Assembly (NCBI RefSeq): GCF_963583255.1
Contig: NC_084815.1
Location: forward strand, 16,353,807 to 16,417,806
Source: Pyrus communis
Taxonomy: Eukaryota; Streptophyta; Magnoliopsida; Rosales; Rosaceae
Direction: 5' to 3'
DNA: 64,000 bases
The position numbers and the translations under genes are program-made. Under the pieces are notes generated by a model, which was not told where the DNA came from, did no database searches, and saw only the letters and a list, made by a program, of their open reading frames with translations. Each line of letters starts with the position of its first letter. Position 1 is the stretch's first letter. Positions 11,641-23,435 of the stretch are shown here, piece after piece.

Positions 11641-12260
11641 ATCTTTGTTTATTACACGAACTTTCAGATCCACCATAACCGCAGCCTTTGTACAAAGAAA
11701 GCTAAATAACAAACAAATCAAACTCTCTGCCAAAACCAGAGTAGAAATCTCAAAATTTGTCACTCTATCAACCAAAACCACCCCGACTACTCAGATTACC
11801 AAATCCCAGCTCACAAATCTCACCCTAACAACAAACCCACCATTACCCACTTCCCCAAATCACAAAAATCACCAACTCTACCAAAATCAAAACCCTAAGA
11901 TCTCACCAACAAAAAACAACCCACCAATTAAAAAAATCACAGATTTGCAACCATTCCATTCCGAGCTAAATCACAGATTTGCAACGAACTAAAAAAACAT
12001 TGAGAGAGAGAGATGTGAATGGACCTTCGGAATTGAGGAAACAGCGAGGAATTCCGACGGAGGTTGGAGCGGAGGAGGAGCAGATGGGTGGATAGTGGCT
12101 GTTGTCTTTCTTCGTCTTCGTCTTCGTCTTCGTCCAACGGAGTGGGAGAAAAGAGCGAGACGGAGTGCGAGAGAGGGCAAGATGAGAGAGGGAAGAGAGA
12201 GACCGATCGAGTGGCTGCTGTCTGGACTTTTTTCTTCAATTGCACCTCCTTTTTGTTCAA
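11640..12260 (-). other. Leader/first-intron-like stretch upstream of captured exons
   Basis: Read on the minus strand, 12260-12000 is a pyrimidine-rich leader (TCTC runs, many CCTCC) that ends near a purine/GT transition. After it comes T-rich intron-like DNA to 11640. This is what a 5' UTR and first intron look like, and it lies upstream of and in the same orientation as the captured HUB-like exons. It may belong to the same captured host gene. It contains a (TCTTCG)n hexamer run at 12106-12133. The overlapping frames at 11937-12388 on either strand are compositional. Confidence 0.35.
12106..12133. repeat. (TCTTCG)n hexamer microsatellite
   Basis: Between four and five tandem TCTTCG units lie inside the leader-like stretch. 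Confidence 0.85.
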
Positions 12261-12549
12261 TTAGAAAGAGGAATTTGGAAAAATTAAAAAACAGCGCCTA
12301 CTTTCTTCAATTGTATCGCCAAAATTTTAACAAATTGCACCACGCATATATACATTGTCACGTCACGCATAGGCTCTTTACGCAATGATCATACTGTGTC
12401 GTCGTGCCAATTATATTTTTAAAAAAAATTAATTATAAAATTTATTAAAAATATGATTTTACTCCCTTCAAATTCAAATTTTCTTTTTATATAAAACTCA
12501 CAATAATATATTTTTCTAACAAGAATCCGATATGAACTACAATAATAAA

Positions 12550-12715
12550 TTTAAGGGAACTTTAATAAAAAGCTTCCAATATTGTTCATTTTAACGAAAA
12601 ATTACATTTTTACACTAAAAAGTCAATTATGGTACTATTCACTTAATTTTTTATTTTGTCCTTATTGTTAAAACGTAAAGTTTTCAACCCATTTTCATTA
12701 ATTTTTCTTAAATTT
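12550..12715. mobile_element. MITE-like element (about 165 bp)
   Basis: The left edge reads TTTAAGGGAACTTTAATAAA and the right edge, reverse-complemented, begins TTTAAGAAAAATTAATGAAA. The two arms are imperfect inverted repeats containing TTTAACGAAAAA-like and AACGTAAAG motifs. A diverged, shorter copy is at about 63145-63290, so it is a dispersed family. Exact ends and target duplication are not resolved. Confidence 0.5.
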
Positions 12716-12818
12716 AAAGTTACTTAATAAATATACATATCATTCAATTTCTTAAGTGCTATACGTACAAAAAAAATAAATAAATAAAGCTACTTAATAA
12801 ATATATATACCATTCAAC

Positions 12819-13837
12819 TTGATGGGATATGCATTATACAAAACTAGTTTCAACGATCCAACTGTCAAATTTGTTTGTCTATACTTCGAGATTGTATTTG
12901 CCAAAAATCGCAAAACACAAACATTTAGAGATCAAGCAACGAGACAAAACTTTTCAACGATTATAAACGAAAAATCACGATTTAACGGTTATTTAAACTC
13001 CGATTTTGATATTTTTTACAACAACAATCTTTGACCCAATATGAATACCATGAATGAATTTGATCTTCAATCTAAAATATTTACACTAGTGGATATCACA
13101 AAATCTTATATTATACTTAATGAAAGCACAAATAAACTCTAAGTGTTAGTAAATCTATTGTTTTGATGAGATACACATTCTACAAAACTAGTTTCAATTA
13201 TCCAACCATCAAACTTGTTTGTATATACTTCAAGATCGCATACACCAAAAATCTAAAAAAACAAACATTCAGAGATCAAATAATGAGACAAAACTTTTTG
13301 ATGTTTATAAATGAAAAATCACGATTTAACGATTATTTCAACTCCGATTTTGATGATTTTTTACAGCTACACTCCTTGACCCTATATGAATGTAATGAAT
13401 GAATTCGATTTTCAATTTAAAATATTTACAATAGTGGATACAACAAAATCTTATGTTATACTTATGAAAGTGTAAATAAACTCACAAGTGTTAGTGAATC
13501 TATTATTTTGATAGGATACGCATTCTACGAAAATAGTTTCAACAATCCAACTGTCAAACTTGTTTGCATATACTTCGAGATCGCATACACCAAAAATTGC
13601 AAACAACAAACATTCAGAGATCAAGTAACGGGACAAAAGTTTTCGACGGTAAAAAGCACGATTTAACGGTAGTTTTAACTCCAATTTTGATGATTTTTTA
13701 TAGCTACACTCCTTGACCCTATATGAATACAATGAACGAATTCGATCTTCACTTTAAAATATTTAAACTAGTGAATACCACAAAATCTTATGTTATACTT
13801 AAATGAAAGTATAAATAAACTCCTAGTGTTAGTGAAT
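12819..13837 (+). repeat. Tandem array of ~345-bp units, part A (3 units)
   Basis: The anchor TTTCAA(C/T) that follows GGGATATGCATTCTAC-like sequence occurs at about 12848, 13192 and 13537, giving a period of 344-345 bp. Each unit contains AAAAATCGCAAAA, CACGATTTAACGGT, ACTCCGATTTTGATGA and CTCCTTGACCCTATATGAAT blocks. The first two units each keep an open frame of 71-79 codons from ATGATG, containing FRDQ and EKSRFN. The array continues after the Harbinger-like insertion (14952) and again after the gypsy element (28637). A roughly 30-bp motif (ACTTAATAAATATA...) is duplicated just before the array at about 12722 and 12793. Confidence 0.9.
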
Positions 13838-13840
13838 CTA

Positions 13841-14948
13841 GGGGGCGTTTGTTTACCTTTCTTAGCCTTCACTGGATTAGGTTGGATTGTATTCTTGTGT
13901 TTGGTGGCTTGCGGGACTAACATTAATGGCACTAGGTGGGACTCGTTTTCACAAACGGCTTCATTAGTTGGTCTTAGCGAGAGACCCCAACACCCACGGG
14001 TTTAGCTAAGACCTTCCATCATCCTCTCTCCCCTTCGTCCACTATCGCTGCATCCTTTATCGTCTTCGTCTGCTTCACTACCCTGGGTTCATCGACCTCG
14101 ATTTTCTACGGCATGGACTTCAATGAAAGCTAGAACTTGGAAGATAGAAAATTTTTTACAGCTCGGTTCATCCATCTCAGTCTCCAATTTTTGACGGCAT
14201 AGACCTCGACCTCGATTTCAACGACTGGTTCATCCATCTCTGTCTTTAATTTTCGACGGCATCGACCTCGACCTTGATTTTCAATGGTTGGGTTCATCCA
14301 TCTCGTCTTCCTTCACCCACCCCTTGTCGTCTACAACTGCAATCCCTGTCCACGCCCATACCTAGCCCCACGCACCCGTGCCATCTGCAACTTCAATCCC
14401 CACCCATGGAAGAACAAGTGAAGTTGGATAGGAAAAGAGGCAAATGGAAGAAAGAGATTTGAAAGGAAAAACTAAGGGAAGAGGGAGAATGAGCTGAACA
14501 AGAAAACTCACCACGGTTGCCATTGAATTGGCGATGCTAAGCTTGAGAGGGAGGGGTTGGGGTTTTTTGGGGGAAGGCAAGTCTCCATTTTTTGTGATTT
14601 TAATTCGAATAGTTCGTGCAACAAAGGGAGAAAAAGAGCGAAGAAACTTGGATACACAAAGGAGAGGGGAGAAAGACGGTAGGGAAAAAAAAAGGTTAGC
14701 TGGAAAAAATGATTCTAGAAAATAAGAAAATGATAAATTAATAATAGAATATTAATAAATATATATTAAGTAAATAATAAAATATTATAGATATAGATTA
14801 AATAATATAATATTAGAATCCTACTTCTTAGTCCGACACTGCACCAAACGCTTCACTAAATCAGTCCAGTTTAGTCTAGTCTAAGCCAGTCCAGCTTAGT
14901 CCCTAAAGTTAGTCCAGTCCGAGATAGTCCGGTGCAACAAACGCACCC
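13841..14948. mobile_element. PIF/Harbinger-like non-autonomous element inside the 345-bp array
   Basis: The left end GGGGGCGTTTGTT matches the reverse-complemented right end GGGTGCGTTTGTT over 13 bp with one mismatch. CTA flanks both sides (13838-13840 and 14949-14951). Removing the element and one CTA restores the array sequence GAATCTATTATTTTGAT seen uninterrupted in a neighbouring unit. Both subterminal zones carry short TTAGTCC/GGACTAA-type motifs in opposite orientations. The 1.1-kb interior (GC-rich leader-like, 14030-14700) has no transposase. PIF/Harbinger elements usually duplicate TTA/TAA, so CTA is slightly atypical. Confidence 0.75.
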
Positions 14949-14951
14949 CTA

Positions 14952-15385
14952 TTATTTTGATGGGATATGCAATCTATGAAAATAGTTTCAACGATCCAAC
15001 TGTCAAACTTGTTTGTATATACTTTGAGATCGCATACGCCAAAAATCACAAAAAATAAACATTCTGATATCAAGTACGAGACAAAACTTTTTGATGGTTA
15101 TAAACAAAAAATCACGATTTAATGGTAATTTTAACTCCGATTTTGATGATTTTTTACAGTTACACTCCTTGACCCTATATGAATACAATGAAAGAATTCG
15201 ATCTTCAATTTAAAATATTTACACTAGTGGATACTACAAAATCTTATGTTATACTTAATGAAAGTATAAATAAACTCCAAGTGTTAGCGAATCTATTGTT
15301 TTAATGGGATACGTATTCTACGAAATTAGTTTCAATGATCCAACCATCAAACCTGTTTGTATATACTTCGAGATTGCATACATCA
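14952..15385 (+). repeat. 345-bp array, part B (one full unit and a partial)
   Basis: Anchors lie at about 14986 and 15330 (344 bp apart), in phase with part A once the insertion is removed. The second unit stops abruptly about 80 bp in, at 15385, where truncated gypsy LTR sequence begins. Confidence 0.9.
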
Positions 15386-16236
15386 AACTTGGCCAGGAGT
15401 TGGTTCACTGCTATAAATAGAAGAGGGAGTGCATCATTCGAAGCCCATCCAATTCAATATACAAACTGCCCTGCGCAAACTCTCGCTCTATGCAAAACCT
15501 CTCAACAACCTTGAGATTTTTATTTTCTTTTTCCCGCCGACACATCTTCAGTTTGGATATACAGTACTGTGAAGGTAATCGGTGACATCTTCAATTTGGA
15601 TAAATAACATTGTTACCGTAGAATCAGCCAACCGTAGAGCACTTTCAGTTTAGATAAACAACACTGCGTTGAGGCCGACTGGTTATCTATCCAAGTCTAG
15701 GCCAAGAAGGATTTTTTAGTTCTTGTTGGCAAAGGTCATTTTATTAGCCTTCTCGACAAAATGAGGTTTTATAGATTACTAGGCTTGGCACATTGAATGC
15801 CGAGTTGTTTTATGATTGGATATTCACAAGTACGTTTTAGAGTTCGACATTATGACGGCTGAACCACATTTACATCAAGACATACATCTTCTTTGAGTAT
15901 TTGTGTCCGTATAGTTTGGTGCCGGTTCGACGTGCTTATACTCTTACGAATATAATCACCATGACCGGACCTGGCCCAGACGTTCCGTGAACTTCGCAAG
16001 ACTAGCAGCCTTGTCTTCAGGCTCTAGAACCGGAAGGCCGAGACGTGTTCCTTCCTCGGTCACAGTCGTAAGATTAAGAAGTCAGCAGCCCGCTTAACGC
16101 AATATCAACACATTTTACTCCCCAGCTGAGCTCGGCCGATGAGTTAGCACGCTCTGCACACAACCGAAGGACGTAGTTAGTTTATTAATTACTCGGCCTA
16201 CGTGCCATGTAGGCTTGGTAGTTTTTAAGGTCAACA
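15386..16236 (+). repeat. 5' LTR of gypsy element, missing its first ~330 bp
   Basis: It aligns with 27848-28636 of the 3' LTR and ends in GGTCAACA. A TATA box, CTATAAATAG, is at 15411-15420. Compared with the 3' copy it lacks the U3 start and has about 57-60 extra bp near 15605-15665, a partial duplication of the CTTCAGTTTGGATAAACA motif. Divergence between the two copies is visible throughout, so the insertion is old. Confidence 0.9.
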
Positions 16237-16237
16237 T

Positions 16238-16258
16238 TTTGGCACGCCCAATGGGACC
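16238..16258 (+). other. Primer-binding region of gypsy element
   Basis: Two bases after the LTR end comes TTTGGCACGCCCAATGGGAC. It contains the TGG that pairs with the CCA end of a tRNA. The tRNA identity was not determined. Confidence 0.6.
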
Positions 16259-16419
16259 CAATGCTAAAACTAACAAGTTCATGACCAGTTAAAAAGAAAA
16301 CAGTCATGGGAAAGTCCACGACCAACCTTCCAGTCCAAAACCCAGGATAAAAGTACTCATCACGGGCATAGAACCCTCCTATTACTGTGACACCTGAGGC
16401 CATAAGTGCGACACACTGA

Positions 16420-17830
16420 GAAAATGAAGTTTGCCTCGGTGGTCAGCCTCACAATGCAGAAACCCCTACCAAAACCAAGGGCGTTTTAATTAAGGAATGC
16501 GATAAAGATGATGGTGAAGGTTCATATCCACTGACTAGATCGTTTCTCCGGAGAAAACTTGAAGAGCAATCTCAGAATTTCAGTCGAGAAGTAAAAAATA
16601 TACTTGAGGTGATATGTAGTAATGGTGATGCACACAACAAATTACTCGAACTATTGGTTAGTAAAGCTTATGACAAGAACTTGCCGATCGTTCCTGACAA
16701 CTTCCACCTAAGAGTAATCCGTTATCAACGCTACAAACCGAAATAGGATCTGCTCGGCTCAAAATGATAGACTTGGAAAAATGAGGAGGATCAAGCAGTA
16801 GATCAGACAGATCCGACCAGAGAGTAGAAATAGCATCCGTCGATATAATCGAGGTCCAAAAAATGATCAATTCGGCCTTGAAAAAAGGGCCAAGTTCTCG
16901 AAATTCCTCCATCCATACCCATCTTATGTAGAAAAGTTCGAATATCCTAAAAGCTTTAAGATCCTAGATTTTAGCCTTTTTGCTGAAGAATCGTCCCTAT
17001 CCTCGTTAGAACATATAGCTCGGTTTACTGCGCAATGTGAAGATGTTAATAGTGGCTTCCATAAACTGCGACTATTCAACTTCTCATTGACAAGCTCGGC
17101 ATTTGCGTGGTACATCAACCTCCCACCTAACTCCATCCAAAGTTGGGAAGAACTGGTCAAAAAATTCAATGAGCAATTCTATCGGCCGGTGATGGAAATG
17201 TCAGTTTCTTCATTGGCCAGGATGGCTTAACAATCAGAATGAGTCTCTAATAGATTATCTTACAAGGTTTAAATCGGCCAGAAATTGGTGCCGAGTACCT
17301 TTCCCTGAAGTCGAATTTGTTAGGCTCACTTTGAATGGGCTAGCGTGGAGTAAAAAAAGAAATTCCTGGGGTCAAACTTTTGTGACATGTATGAACTAGC
17401 TCAACATGTCGAGCAATACGATTATTTACTCCGAGAAGAGAAGGCTTCGAAGTCCCTGTCCAGAGGAACAATTTACAAAAACCCCACGGTTAGTTATGCG
17501 TCGGCCGAAGCTGAAGAATATGCCAGTATAGACGCGGCCAAGATAATAATTGACAAACCATATATATGCAAGACGTTGGCTCATGCTAATCCCAAAGATG
17601 CCAAGACTCGCTCGGCCCTTGAAGAGCCTCCCATCAAAACAGCGAAAGTTTATACTTTCAACAACACTAAGCTGATGCCATTTTCGATCAACTGCTACTT
17701 GCCACAATTATCAAACTTCAGCCTGGGCATAATATCCCAACGACCAATGAATTGAAAGGAAAAACGTATTGCAAGTACTATAACTCGAACAAGCACATGA
17801 CAAACAACTGCATCGTGTTTTGAGACACCA
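16420..17830 (+). pseudogene. Gypsy gag remnant
   Basis: The N-terminal part (16510-16720) reads YPLTRSFLRRKLEEQSQNF. The retrotransposon gag domain follows in another frame (16910-17230), with KLRLFNFSLTSSAFAWYINL and NSIQSWEELVKKFNEQFYRP. A third frame (17387-17755) continues with MYELAQHVEQYDYLLREEKA. A degenerate zinc-knuckle-like stretch (YCKYYNSNKHMTNNC) lies at about 17770. At least two frameshifts and several stops break it. It once encoded the capsid/nucleocapsid protein. Confidence 0.85.
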
Positions 17831-18380
17831 TCCAAAGCAGAACTCTCAACCACGGCTTAAGATTGATTTATTTTCAAATGAGCTGCCTAGAGATTTTTCA
17901 AGACCAACTGTCGTTGAGCCCATGTCAGACTCCAATGTAGAGGAAGTGGATGGGTCGGTGATTTTATGTAGTTATTGTAAGGCAAACGTCATCTTCACCG
18001 AGCCAAAGTAGAAACCACATCCAGAGATAATACAACAGCTGCCTCCTACAACCGCAACGACACCTCAAAAGGTGCTTGACGTAGGCCAACGTTAGAGAGT
18101 TTTTGATAGGCTCGGCCCTTAAACATGGATCGATAAGTCGCCTTCAGCCAGATGACGCTTTGATTTCGACACACCGTTTTATAACGAGGAATGTTATACG
18201 CGCAACTATGACAGCTTGAGTTCTTCCGTGAGCCAAAAGACTTTCAAGCCGCCTGAGCCACACCGGTGCTAACGAATAGACTGCATGGCCCGTCGACAAG
18301 CGGCTTAGGCTACCTCGGCTACCAAATGGCAGCCGAAAGAAATAACAAATAATAAAGATGACCGATAGCCCCCAATAATC

Positions 18381-19142
18381 ATGGTTAAATTACTTCAGGG
18401 AAAGAAGGTGATTAATCACGATTTTGAGACCACAATAAAAGAATCTGAGAAGCGCATCAAACTCCTTCTTCGGCTTAGGGAGATGAAAGCTTGTTTTGAA
18501 CACTTCAGGAAGGAAGTGAAAAGCAAACTTCCTCCATTGCATTCTCAAGAGCCATCAATTAAAGTCCGACGAAATCTACACCCTTCATTTCTCAACGAAG
18601 CCTTAGAGTACATGCGGGAGTTTCATAAGAAATATTCCGCTAATAACTTGTATGGCCTACTAAAGTTGTGTCAAGAGGCTCTCGACCTGGCACTAACTTG
18701 CCTTGATGCTGAGCAGATAATTCAAAAGACTACTGATTTGGGGATGAAGGCTAGGTTCCAGCATATACATGAAGCTCGAGTTCTCAGCTTCGAGGTCGAT
18801 CCATATACTGATATAGATACCACCGAGCTTTCTTTCTTCCTCGAAGACCTCCAATATTTACGATACCATTTTGAAGTTTTCTCAATCGTGTCTCTTTCCG
18901 GCCTAACGACCGATGAGAAAGAGCATGTGGCACAGTTAGTTGCTTACCTAGACACGAGGGATGCCCGAATTACTTATCAGGAGCATGCCCGTAAGGCGTC
19001 ACAAGAACAAGATCGGTTTCTAATGTCGAGTGAGCTCGGGGATAACAATCAGAATGAAACAGGCCCGTTGGATAGGCCATATGAACAATTACTTGAAAAG
19101 AAAAATGATCAGGTCGATGACACTCCAAAACATGATACTTAG
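18381..19142 (+). CDS. Gag-protease linker ORF of gypsy element, unknown function
   Basis: This is the longest intact frame of the element (253 codons). It is a charged, mostly helical protein: ESEKRIKLLLRLREMKACFE near the start, LNEALEYMREFHKKYSANNL in the middle, and an acidic, Asn/Gln-rich C-terminus. It has no catalytic motif that I recognise. It sits between the gag remnant and the protease, where Tat-type polyproteins have a long spacer. It was probably part of the polyprotein and not a separate gene. The ATG is the first in frame after a stop. Confidence 0.5.
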   Translation: MVKLLQGKKVINHDFETTIKESEKRIKLLLRLREMKACFEHFRKEVKSKLPPLHSQEPSIKVRRNLHPSFLNEALEYMREFHKKYSANNLYGLLKLCQEALDLALTCLDAEQIIQKTTDLGMKARFQHIHEARVLSFEVDPYTDIDTTELSFFLEDLQYLRYHFEVFSIVSLSGLTTDEKEHVAQLVAYLDTRDARITYQEHARKASQEQDRFLMSSELGDNNQNETGPLDRPYEQLLEKKNDQVDDTPKHDT

Positions 19143-19175
19143 CTTGATAGTCTGAAAGACGATGACCATAACCCA

Positions 19176-19920
19176 ATGGGCCATTCAGTTCTTGACAACA
19201 TAGAAATTAGCATGGTCCACGTTCTACAAACTGAATTTCAGCCAACCACGTCCCAACCAAAATTATTGGATGGTGATATGGTTGCTGAAGAAGTAACGCA
19301 AGTCAACTTCGTTATCATGGAGGAAGACGAGCAAGTAAGCAAAAAAGACAAACTCAAAACAGCTCTTACCATGCTGTTTCCCAGCTTTTCTTCAGCCAAT
19401 CTCCATCATTTAAAAACGTTGTATGTTACAGCTCACATCGAAAGATATCCAGTCTCCAAAATCTTCATCAACTGCAAAACAATGGTCAATATCATGCCCG
19501 TCTCCATCATGAAAGCACTAAGTCGCTCTAACGATGAACTTATTCCATAAAGGGTCAACATGAGTAGCTTCGTCAGAGACAAATCCCAGACCAAGGGGGT
19601 ACTTCCGTTAAAAGTCAATATCGCAGGTCGTAATCACATGATTACATTCTTCATAGTCGACTTAAAGACCTAATATAACATATTGCTTGGTTGAGATTAT
19701 ATCCATCAAACATGCTATATTCCTTCATTGTTGTATCAAGTCTTCATATTTTGGGACGGCAAATCGGTCATGGTTCATCCGGTCGACAATCAGCTGTTCG
19801 AAGCTAACATGATCCAAGCACGTTATTACGATGACCACATTTGCTACATCACCTTGCACGATCTCAACGATGAAGGACGGTAGACTCAGATTTCGGTTGA
19901 AAAAACCATCGAGGTAAGCG
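19176..19920 (+). pseudogene. Gypsy aspartic protease remnant with altered active site
   Basis: The frame at 19176-19550 ends with LYVTAHIERYPVSKIFIN, then CKTMVNIMPVSIMKAL. In this family the catalytic triplet D-T/S-G stands where this copy has N-C-K (19470-19478), so the enzyme would be inactive. After the stop the frame continues as NMSSFVRDKSQTKGVLPLKV and FFIVDLKT, typical of the C-terminal half of retroviral-type proteases. Confidence 0.8.
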
Positions 19921-20369
19921 CCAAGACTGTTCACCAGGATTCGGCGAAACTCGGGTTGGCTGACCTCATTACCGATCCTGATGTCTGATACTAAACACGT
20001 CGAATGCCGGGTCGCAGTTTCATCTACTATGGAACTACTGCTGGCCCACTAGTATACTATTTCCAAACAACCGAATTCGGGCGTAAACCTCGTGGAGTTT
20101 TTCGCTGAAGGGGACAGTGGTCCCGTCTTTTCCTTGGACAAAGTCCAAGCTGCCCCTGTCGAGCTCAAAGATAGTCGGCCCTAAGTCAAAGATCCATTAA
20201 AGGAAATAAATGTTGGAATAGCCGATGACCCTCGACCGTTATTTCTTAGTGCGTTGTTACCCCAATATATGAAAACTGGACTTTGTAAATTACTCAATGA
20301 GTTTAAATACTATTTTGCTTAGAGTGACAATGAGATGCCTAGTCTAGATCAAACCCTTGTCGAGCATGA

Positions 20370-21190
20370 ATGACGCATCAAATCTGGTTGTAAGCCTTTC
20401 CGCCAACCCTCGACGATTCTCGACTGAAGTACAACTCGACATAAAAAATGAACTAGTTCGGCTTTTAAAAGCCAGGTTTATTCGTACAGCTCGATATGTC
20501 GAATGGTTGGCAAATATCATACTAGTGTTAAAGAAAAGTAGCGCTCTACGCATTTGCATCGATTTTTGTAATTTGAATTTGGCAACCCCCAAAAATGACT
20601 ATCCAATGCCAATCTCAGATTTGTTAATTGACATTGTAGCCAATCATGAAATGTTGTCATTCATGGACGGCCACGCTGGCTACAACCAGATCTTTATCGT
20701 CGAAGTCGATTTTCACAAAACTACCTTTCACTGCCCAAAGGCACCCAGGACCTACAAGTGGGTTGTCGGGGTGTCATATACCAATGTGCTATGAATACCA
20801 TCTTTCATGACCTAATTGGTACGGTCATAGAAGTATATATCGACAATGTGGTAGTTAAATCGAAGGGCCGCCGAATGCATCTAGATGATCTTCGGCAAGC
20901 TTTCCTTCGTATGCACCAACATAATCTCAAAATGAACTCAGCCAAGTATGCCTTCTATGTATCAGCCAGTAACTTCTTGGGTTTTCTTGTATACCATCGT
21001 GGTATCGAGGTGGACACAAATAAGGCTCGTGCAATCATCGACGCTCCACCCCCGACGACCAAAAAGCAACTCCAATCTTTACTCGGTAAGATAAATTTTC
21101 TCAGCCGTTTCATAGCTAATTCGGTAGGAAAAATGAAGGCGTTCTCTACGTTTTTGAAACTCAAGGATTTGGACAAGTTCGAGTGACACG
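20370..21190 (+). pseudogene. Gypsy reverse transcriptase remnant
   Basis: Two overlapping frames (20357-20794 and 20758-21186) cover the RT domain: LRICIDFCNLNLATPKNDYP, then LSFMDGHAGYNQI, then in the next frame MNTIFHDLIGTVIEVYIDN. The palm motif that should read I-D-D is I-D-N here (Asn at 20845-20847). The thumb/connection follows as FLGFLVYHRGIEVDTNKA and LLGKINFLSRFIAN. The frameshift lies near 20770. Both the frameshift and the lost Asp make it inactive. Confidence 0.9.
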
Positions 21191-21199
21191 AAGAACATC

Positions 21200-21960
21200 A
21201 AACGGCTTTCACATAAATCAAGGTTTCGCTTACAACCTCACCCATCCTCGTACTGCCTTGGCGTGGTAAACCTCTTAAGCTTTACTCTAAATTTACCTAA
21301 GATCAATTATTCACCCATTGAGAAGCTTTGCTCGACTTTGTTTTTTGTCGCATCAAAATTTTAACATTACATGCTCCCATCGGTTATGCAGGTCATCACC
21401 CAGACATATGTCATTCTTTACATGCTCACTTGGCCTATAGTAAAAAGCCGAATTGGGAAATGGACAATGATATTGTCCGAGTTCAATTTGCAATACGTGC
21501 CCCAAAAAGCTGTTAAAGGGCAAACACTAGCCGATTTTTGGCCCAACACCCCTTTCCATATGGTTTCGGGGGCAATGAAGTCGAAATCGGCATGGTCAGA
21601 ACGCATGATCATTATTAGACGATGTACTTTGATGGTTTTAGTAACTCGGCCTCGACTAGTGTTGGCATTGTCATTCAATCTCTGGATCACTACCTTTGGT
21701 ATTTCTCTCTCAAGCTAGATTTCAATTGTACAAATAATCAGATCGAGTATGAAGCTCTTATCGTTGGCCTTAACGTCCTTCACAACTTAACAGCAGCTCA
21801 CGTCCTCGTCCTTAGTGATTCATAACTTGTGATTAACCAACTTAATGACACTTTTTATTGCATGAGTTGTACTTTGGTGCCTTATCACATGGTTGCCAAC
21901 TATTTAGTCGAGTCGTTTGAGGGAATTACATTTGAACATATCTCAAGTGTTTGAAACACT
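21200..21960 (+). pseudogene. Gypsy RNase H and second, archaeal-type RNase H
   Basis: The first RNase H is badly broken (21200-21420). The tether region reads LSEFNLQYVPQKAVKGQTLA in another frame (21470-21540). The second RNase H (21622-21825) keeps its Asp, Glu, Asp set: YFDGFSN, NNQIEYEALIVGL and VLVLSDS, followed by a stop and LVINQLND. The presence of this additional RNase H assigns the element to the Tat group. Confidence 0.85.
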
Positions 21961-22056
21961 GATACGGAAGAACTGGCATAAATAGCCTTTAGAGCACAAC
22001 TCCTGGAGGGCAAACTAGGTCGGGTAATACAAGTAGTACGACGACCATACCTAACC

Positions 22057-23435
22057 TTGGTTAATCACCAAGTTCTCAAACACGATCGCATGATCCGTAC
22101 ACGAGTCATGTCCTTACCTTCATTGTTGGAACAAGAGGTTTCTGTAGATGTTTACGCTATCAAGACATTACCAAAAGATTGGAGAAGGCCGATTATACGA
22201 TGTCTTGATAACCCCAATGACAAACACGACCGAAGGACAAGGGTCCATGCCACAAACTACGTGTTATACCAAAATAAGTTGTATAAAAAATGTGAGGATG
22301 GTTTATTGTTATTATGCCTCGGCCCGCAGGAGGCTGCTTAAGCAATTACAAAAATACATGAAGGAATTTGCGGAGCTCATCAATTTAGAGATAAGATGCG
22401 TTGGTTGCTTCACCGACACAGCTATTTCTGGCCGAGTATATTGAAGGATTGTATCGAGTACACAATGGGATGTGTACAATTTCAAATTGATGAGCCTATA
22501 CAAAAAGTCTCAGCTGAATTACTCCACTAGGTCACCAAACCGTGGCCGTTCAGAGGATGGGCCATGGATGTAATCGGTAAAATTACACTATCTTCTGGAG
22601 CAGCAAAACATGAATGGATACTTGTGGCAACCGACTACTTCATTAAGTGGGTTAAAGCAAAATCATACGCCGAATTGACATCTAAAGAAGTTTGCAATTT
22701 CGTAGAAGAAAACATCATGACCGGACATACCAGAAACGATCATAACTGACAACGAACAATCTTTACAACCAAAGGATTCAAAGAATATATGGCGAACTTG
22801 AAAATTCGACTCAAACAATCCACGCCGTATTACCCACAAGCAAATGGACAGGCCGAAGCAAGTAATAAAGTTTTGATCGGCATTCTTGAAAAAATGATAA
22901 AAGAAAAGCCTGGTATGTGGCATTTGAAGTTAAACGAGGCCTTATGGGCATATCGGACCTCACTGCAATCAGCAACCAGGACAACCCTATATGCATTGAC
23001 TTATGGACACAACACGATGTTACCAATCGAGCTGAGTATAAACTCGTTGCGAGTAATTGAGCAAAGTAATTTGTTCAATGCCGAATATAACTAGACCATG
23101 AGACAAGAGTTAGAAGACTTGGAGGAAGTTCGGCTTGATACTTATAATTTATTGATGGCACATAAAAAGATTGCCGAGCGAGCCTATAATCAACGAGTCA
23201 GACAAAAAACATTCGGCAAGGAAGAGTTAGTGTGGCAAACCGTGTTGCCCATAGGAATCAAAGATCCTAGATTCAGGAAATGGTCGCCAAATTGGGAAGG
23301 ACCGTTCGTCGTCCATAATGTTCTCGGCAAGGGGGTATACCACCTTAAAGATTGAACCGGTCTAATTCATAAGCTACCAATCAATGGGAAATTTTTAAAG
23401 AAATACTATCCAGTCACTTGGGAGATGCGAGAATA
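22057..23435 (+). pseudogene. Gypsy integrase remnant
   Basis: The segments are a linker with DWRRPIIRCLDNPND (22057-22341), a zinc-binding region with HEGICGAHQFRDKM in a shifted frame, the core starting FRGWAMDVIGKI (22555), VATDYFIKWVKAK, a TDNEQ segment (about 22740) at a frameshift, and YPQANGQAEASNK (about 22830). These carry the D-D-E residues. The C-terminal part continues with ERAYNQRVRQKTFGKEELVW and WEGPFVVHNVLGKGVYHLKD, ending near 23435. At least three frame changes or stops are present. Confidence 0.85.

Noticed and set aside
11937..12388. Arg/Ser-rich ORFs on both strands
   Set aside because: They follow from CT/GA-rich leader sequence and the TCTTCG hexamer run.
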